This document shows positions 59,055 to 64,000 of a stretch of 64,000 bases of DNA, in pieces. The position numbers and the translations under genes were made by a program. The stretch is from Siphonodentalium dalli. Lineage: Eukaryota > Mollusca > Scaphopoda > Gadilida > Siphonodentaliidae. The stretch covers positions 187,969,794 to 188,033,793 of the forward strand of contig CP136064.1 in assembly GCA_032622095.1 (NCBI GenBank). Reading direction: 5' to 3'. The stretch's first letter is position 1. Each line of letters starts with the position of its first letter. The notes under the pieces were generated by a model. It was not told the DNA's origin and ran no database searches. It worked only from the letters and a program-made list of their open reading frames with translations.

Positions 59055-59292
59055 AGGCCAAAAATATATATATACCTGTGTTTCTGGTGACATGCAAGAA
59101 AAAAATAGGGGCGGGGATGGCTTTTCATTTCATTTTATTTTTTCATTTTATTTTCAACTTTGCTCAAAATAAATATGAATGCGACCCCCAAGCCTACTTC
59201 TCCTTACAAGTTTGTAATTTGACTATAAAATAATAAAAACTAAGTAGATTCTATTAGAATATAGTGTAATTTATTGTTTTATTGAATAAAAC
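59055..59292 (-). mobile_element. One end of an AGGCC-TIR element, inverted relative to 57395-57891
   Basis: AGGCCAAAAATATATATATA, TGTGTTTCTGGTGACATGCA and the AATAAAATGAAAAGCC / GAGCAAAGTTGAAAATAAAA blocks are the inverted counterparts of 57618-57891. The poly-G tract is reduced to CGACCCCCAAGCC here. Confidence 0.65.
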
Positions 59293-59420
59293 ATGGAAAA
59301 ACATGATGTTTACAATAGAGATCGATATTTGTAATAATACAGATGAATAAGCTATTAACGTTCCTTCAGAATGTGCAAGGAAAGAACTTCACATATATCT
59401 ATGTACTGCATACGGTAGTG

Positions 59421-60702
59421 CAGGCCACACGCTAGGAGGCGACTGGGACGAAATTCTCGCCCGCGAAGTCGCCCAAATTTGACAAAACTAGCTTGGGATT
59501 TATGGTAATTTTACAGGTGAAAATTTGACTTGTTTTGCATTTTTATTTATCAATTATATATTGTGTACTGTATCCACATGTTCTAATCATATTGGGTGCT
59601 TTTGGAAATGGCAAATTGCGCTGAGCAACAAAGTTTATGATGAGCTACTGGTTCGTTTTAATGAGACTGCAATTTAGTCGTTACTTTGTTCCATCGGGTC
59701 ATTTTGTAACCACAAATTGTATAGCCATACATGGCCACCACCGCTCATGCAGAAGCCAATGTGAACAAATACTACTGTCTTTTTAATGTCTATGAATTTA
59801 AACTAAAGTAGTTTGTGTCTGACTCCGTTTCCCAATCCAACTTTTTAACTTTTTGGGAGTTGCAGATTTATTACGTAAACAATAACACGTGCTTGCTTAC
59901 TATAGGTTTGAATGTGCATTGGAAGTACTTAATTTAATGTTCTTAATTAAATCAAAGATCTGCATAATAAACTAATACTATCCAAACTCATTTAAAAGGA
60001 TTATTTTGTGTCAAAAGTATGTGTTTGCAAATTACAATTGTTGTCAATCTACCACCGTACCGGCTGCCCACGTGCTCGTATGACGTATATACGTCTGTCA
60101 ACGGTTGCAAATTAATTGCATGTACTTTGTTACAATTCAGGTATTTAAATAACCTGTTGGTGTATATTATAAGCTCAACTGGTCTCTGTTAAGAACACAT
60201 TAATCACTATTGTAAAATAACAGTAATACAGCTATCAAACTCATCAAGTTTATTGCTTTAATTGGATTATCATCAGACATCACTGATCATACGGTCGCGA
60301 TGATGGTATTCTAGAATAAACACTTTAGAAACAAAATTAAAAGCTTTTACAACTCCTTAATTAGTCCTTATTGTTTATTTTAACGGACACCCACATAACA
60401 GCAGTGGCCAAAAGCCATTTCCAAAATTTCAAATTTATAATAACAATTAATTTCTTCAGATATTAAAAGTCATTAAGTCAACATTTATAAATAAAAGTTA
60501 TAAATTGAAGAAATACAATTTCATGATATCTATCTATACAGGTACTATACTTAACCGATATTTGAAAATAAATATAAAGGGTTTCTTAAATTATCTTTTT
60601 CTTAAAGTCTCTCCACATCTCCCTATTTTGGCTGAAGTCTCCTTAAAATCTCCAGAGGGAGAAGTCACTTCTCCCCGTTTTCAACCCCTAGCTTAGGCCC
60701 TG
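59421..60702. mobile_element. hAT element with exact 8-bp target duplication
   Basis: The left end CAGGCCACACGCTAG and the right end CTAGCTTAGGCCCTG are imperfect inverted repeats. The 8-bp CGGTAGTG lies immediately outside both (59413-59420 and 60703-60710). AGTCGCC and AGTCTCC motifs recur near the ends. No transposase was recognised in 1.28 kb. Confidence 0.8.
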
Positions 60703-60710
60703 CGGTAGTG

Positions 60711-61805
60711 ATCTTAAAGCCACATGGCAGTTTGAGCTCCAAAATACACTTAATAATATATGCTTTTGAATTTTTCCCTGTATCGAAATAGGTCGATAAA
60801 TACTTGGAACTACATTTCTAGAAAGACGTATAAAAGTCATAAGAAATACAACATTAAACACGGTTTTAGGGTCCCAAACAAACAGCCATGTGCAAGATAT
60901 TGAACAGAATAGAGCATTCCATGCTAGTCTATTCCTGATATGGTAGAAATAATGAGTGTTCTTTCACTTCGGTGAGAAAAATTGAAAACAGCTGGAAAAT
61001 GGATATGGCCATGGACAATATGTTTATGTAGCCGTTAAAAATACTATATAGCATATGTAGCCGTTAGGCCAAAGAAAAAAGATACTATGTTTCTGTCGAC
61101 CCTAATCTTTTTTATTGATACTTTGAGAAAAAGCCGAAAATATCTTTTAAAAAAATAATCAGTTTTTTTACCACCAATGCACATACATAATGATGTTCAT
61201 TAGTGTGCAAAACACATGGCTTCTAACATATCCCTGTGTAAAGTTACCATGAACTTGCATGAAGTGACAGCTGGACCTCAACAGTTAAAAAGTGTGGATT
61301 CATGGATTGATCGGCATGATTTTGCGATTTTAGTTTCCTGAGAGTGGATATCAGGCCTGCTTTAAGCCTTGTTTGGGAACTATCAACAGACATGGTGGTG
61401 TGTATCGGTATATATATAGAGGTTATCACCACACATGGTAGGGGCATAGCTATTGTTTCCAAAAACCAGGCATGCTACTAGTAGGTTGGATTTACATGTA
61501 CTGGCTACGAAAAATGTCGATAAAAGTTGAAATAAAAGACTTACAAATTATCTTTTCAATTTCGTTTATTTGTAATTGGCATATCTTACCACAAACCAAA
61601 ACTCATCATTATTGGAATAATATTAACGACATAAACGATATTGAAAATCCCAACTACACCTTTTACTGGGCTCGGACTACAACTATTAGTGTGTCCCGTT
61701 TTTTGGACACTATGTCCATTAACTCACTGACTGATTATATTAACAAAGTCTAGTTGACTAGTTAGATCATGCCCAGTCTGGAGTAAACTACATACCCACA
61801 TATAA
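60711..61805. other. Non-coding stretch
   Basis: GTTAGGCCAAAGAAAAAAGA near 61064-61084 resembles one AGGCC-type end. Nothing else recognised; the 93-codon frame at 61472-61753 has no domain. Confidence 0.4.
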
Positions 61806-63378
61806 ACGAGAGGCCGATCACGATCGGCAGATGTTAACCCATCCCTTGGCGATATAAATTTACTATGATCGGATAAATGAGAGTTTTGGTGTTGAATTAT
61901 AAAGTATACTGTTTATGTACTATTATAGACAAATTTACATCACACAAATTATTGGAATGTATGGTTCACTGGCATTTATATAAGAGAATACACTCTTACA
62001 GGATCGGTAATGCTAAACCACCACAACCTAATTGTGTTAGTTTTTTCAAATTGGTTTAACTTAAAAAAAATTGTTTTTAATTATTTAAAAAAAAGATTGG
62101 GAACCTTTTTATCAAAGTGTATCATAATCATCAATATCTAAATGAAAACCAATGAAAGAGTCACTGACATTTTTTTTATTATTATTATTATAAAACATAA
62201 AAATAAAAAAAATAAAATTATTTTTTTCAAATTTGTTTTCGAAAAAGGGTCATAACTCCTTTAAATAAATTGGATCGAAACCATATTCAAACTCAAACTG
62301 TATTGTGGGCTGAGAAACTCATATACAAAATTTGGTTCCGATCAAATAGAAAATGTTAGAGTTATCGCATTATGCCTAAAGTGTACTTGCAGAGTACAAG
62401 AAAAATATATCAAACCTGGTGTGCCCCTTTAATATTTCAATTCACATTTGTAATCAATTGAAATTAATGTCCAACAAATTTACTAAACACAATCACATTA
62501 TTAATCTCCAATAGTAATGCTATTAAACAATGAAACCAGATTATGCCTTTAAGATGGAATTTAAATAACCATGTATATAAAATATATAGTAGAAACATTC
62601 CATCTATGCTATCCCCAGCATATGGCCAGAGATACTTTATAGAGTATAAAGTATATACAGAGATAGTATATGATATGGCCAACACATGCTAGTAGTTAAT
62701 TATCTCAATGCAAGACAGAGAGACAATTCATGGCATTGTAACTGGATACTAACTCTGTGTGAGAAGACAAATTCAAACCTGATTTATTAGATTCTATTTG
62801 GACAGTGCAACTGGGTATCTTTGATATATTTTAGCCATAAATAAAATAATCAAAAGACCATAACTCCATTAAAATATATCGGATCAAACCCATATTCGAA
62901 CTCGACCTGTATTTTGAGTTGAGAAACTCACATACAAAATTTGGTTCCTATCAGTTGAAAAATTGTAGATTTATCGAAACATGCATGATTTCTATGTCAA
63001 AGGGCCATAACTCCATTAAAAAATATTGGATCAAACCCATATTTGAACTCGATATGTATTTTGGACTGAGCAACTCACATACTAAATTTGGTTATGGTCA
63101 GATAAATTTTTTTTAATTATGGCAGAATGCATGAATTCTAAGTTGAAAAAGGGCCATAACTCCCAAAAAAAAACTCGGATCAAACCCATATTCGAACTCA
63201 ATCTGTATTTTGGGCTGAGAAACCCATATACAAAATTTGGTTTCGATCGGATAGAAAATGTTTGAGTTATCGCATTACTCGTAAAGTGTCTACGGACAGA
63301 CAGACAGACGGACCAACGACGAGTGGTCAATCCGGGCAACGACACTATGTTTACCATACTATGGTATGGGTAAACATA
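61806..63378 (+). mobile_element. Pearl-like element (family D)
   Basis: The 5' end ACGAGAGGCCGATCACGATC is followed by GGAATGTATG and AAGTATACTGTT blocks shared with 47532. There are four or more CCATAACTC / CCCATATTCGAACTC units, then a GACAGACAGACGGACC microsatellite, GAGTGGTCAATCCGGGCAAC and the hairpin TGTTTACCATACTATGGTAT, ending GGTAAACAT. At 62385-62395 one unit jumps directly into AGAGTACAAGAAAAATATAT, whereas at 38.6 kb the microsatellite and hairpin lie between. This looks like a deletion fusing two elements. Confidence 0.7.
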
Positions 63379-64000
63379 AAAATAGTGGGTCTGACAACCT
63401 TTCGTTAAGTTTTCATTTCCCAAACCCGGGATTCCTTGTAATTACCGCCAATCAAAACTTAGCTCTAAGAAATGTGTGCCCCAATAAAAAACTAGTAACA
63501 TGTCACGTGCTCTTGGTGTGGAAATTCCGAAGGTGTGGCTAAAGGTTGTTAAAATAGTATCCATGACGTCATGTTATACCGGAAGAGAAATTCACAAATC
63601 GACAAATAAAGTAGATTGTTGACGAGCGGTCGAAAGTTTAAAATCAAGAATCACCGGAATTTGGATTGCAGGCAACTGTAATTTGGGTACAACTGGTACA
63701 CTCTTTGGAGCTAATAATACGGCTGTGTTAGGTCGGATGGGTTTCGGTAGCGTTGGTGGTAGAATTGTGTTGCTCTTCGCTCGTTTTGGCTGCGGTGGTG
63801 CTACTGTCGGTACTGGGGAACTGATAGATCGTTTTGTTATGTCAAGGTACTTTTTTTTAGTTCTGTAGTTGTTTTATCAGATAGTCCCGACATTCATGTA
63901 TTTTTGATTCGTGGCCGTTGATTTGTGTTATTTTTTGACAACATGGGCGACAAATCGCCTGGCCAATCTAAAAAATAATTCGTTCTGAGTCCAAGAAATC
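63379..64000. other. Right-edge region, possibly a promoter area
   Basis: CpG content rises compared with the flanks, and GACGTCATG (CRE-like) and ACCGGAAG (ETS-like) lie close together near 63565-63585. Overlaps the candidate exon at 63595. No SRSF1 first exon was found here. Confidence 0.25.
63595..63873 (-). CDS. Candidate exon: proline-rich open frame
   Basis: Between a stop (TAA) at 63874-63876 and a TGA at 63592-63594 the minus strand is open for 93 codons with no methionine. It reads SISSPVPTVAPPQPKRAKSN, then TILPPTLPKPIRPNTAVLLA and PVVPKLQLPAIQIPVI. A possible acceptor (ACTACAG) lies near 63866. The Pro/Val/Lys composition is more protein-like than the complementary Gly/Val frame. 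No family recognised, and it may be non-coding. Confidence 0.22.

Noticed and set aside
63683-63868. Gly/Val-rich plus-strand ORF at the right edge
   Set aside because: It is the complement of the more protein-like minus-strand frame and contains no domain.
52142-64000. First coding exon of the SRSF1-like gene
   Set aside because: I scanned the minus strand for the RRM1 RNP motifs (IYVGNLP and FAFVEFEDPR type) followed by a donor and found none, so it is presumed to be outside the window.

Overview
This is a 64-kb piece of an AT-rich, intron-bearing animal genome. It most likely comes from a marine mollusc, probably a bivalve. The evidence is an animal-type dynein light chain and an SRSF1-type splicing factor, a very high load of interspersed repeats, and many copies of pearl-like elements (tandem ~145-175-bp core units, a GGAC-type microsatellite and a terminal hairpin), an architecture described from bivalves. 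The species cannot be fixed from the sequence alone.

Genes. Three host genes are supported. (1) A complete, uninterrupted LC8 dynein light chain CDS lies at 11916-12185 (+). A splice acceptor sits just before its start codon, and a CpG-containing 5' region near 5.8-6.2 kb may be its promoter and non-coding first exon. (2) The last three coding exons of an SRSF1-type SR protein lie on the minus strand at 51887-52140, 50835-51007 and 31488-31667. Intron phases match throughout, and the last intron is about 19.2 kb. The first coding exon, with most of RRM1, was not found and probably lies beyond the right edge. (3) An unrecognised plus-strand gene is represented by two phase-compatible exons, 20498-20646 and 30350-30528. 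It ends tail-to-tail with the SRSF1-like gene. Weaker coding candidates are an exon open from the left edge (1-279, +), an ORF at 15070-15402 (-) and an open frame at 63595-63873 (-).

Mobile DNA. Most of the rest is transposon-derived. From left to right: a 2.5-kb element with AGGCC-type TIRs (1.4-3.9 kb); a TA-flanked MITE (4.5-5.5 kb); a BED-zinc-finger hAT transposase remnant (6.85-7.2 kb); two copies of a second TA-flanked MITE (8.7 and 16.2 kb); a near-perfect 141-bp palindrome (9.1 kb); a tRNA-like SINE candidate (9.4 kb); further AGGCC-TIR elements (13.4-14.8, 28.0-29.6 and 57.4-57.9 kb); pearl-like elements throughout; a TTAA-flanked foldback element (23.9 kb); a small Helitron (28.8-29.4 kb); and a degenerate LINE reverse transcriptase (33.0-34.6 kb). 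Four hAT-type elements have exact 7-8-bp or 8-bp target duplications (34.7, 45.3, 47.7 and 59.4 kb, with a 7-bp case at 46.2 kb).

The most striking structure is a Russian-doll insertion at 44452-50782, entirely inside the long SRSF1-like intron. A TA-flanked element contains a hAT. That hAT contains both another TIR element and a pearl-like element, and the pearl-like element contains a further hAT. Next to exon 2 of the same gene, at 52.4-55.0 kb, is a roughly 16-copy array of a ~162-bp unit. Each unit carries a facing pair of YY1-like core motifs. Several sequence-unrelated pearl-like families share one architecture, which is the recurrent theme of the window.
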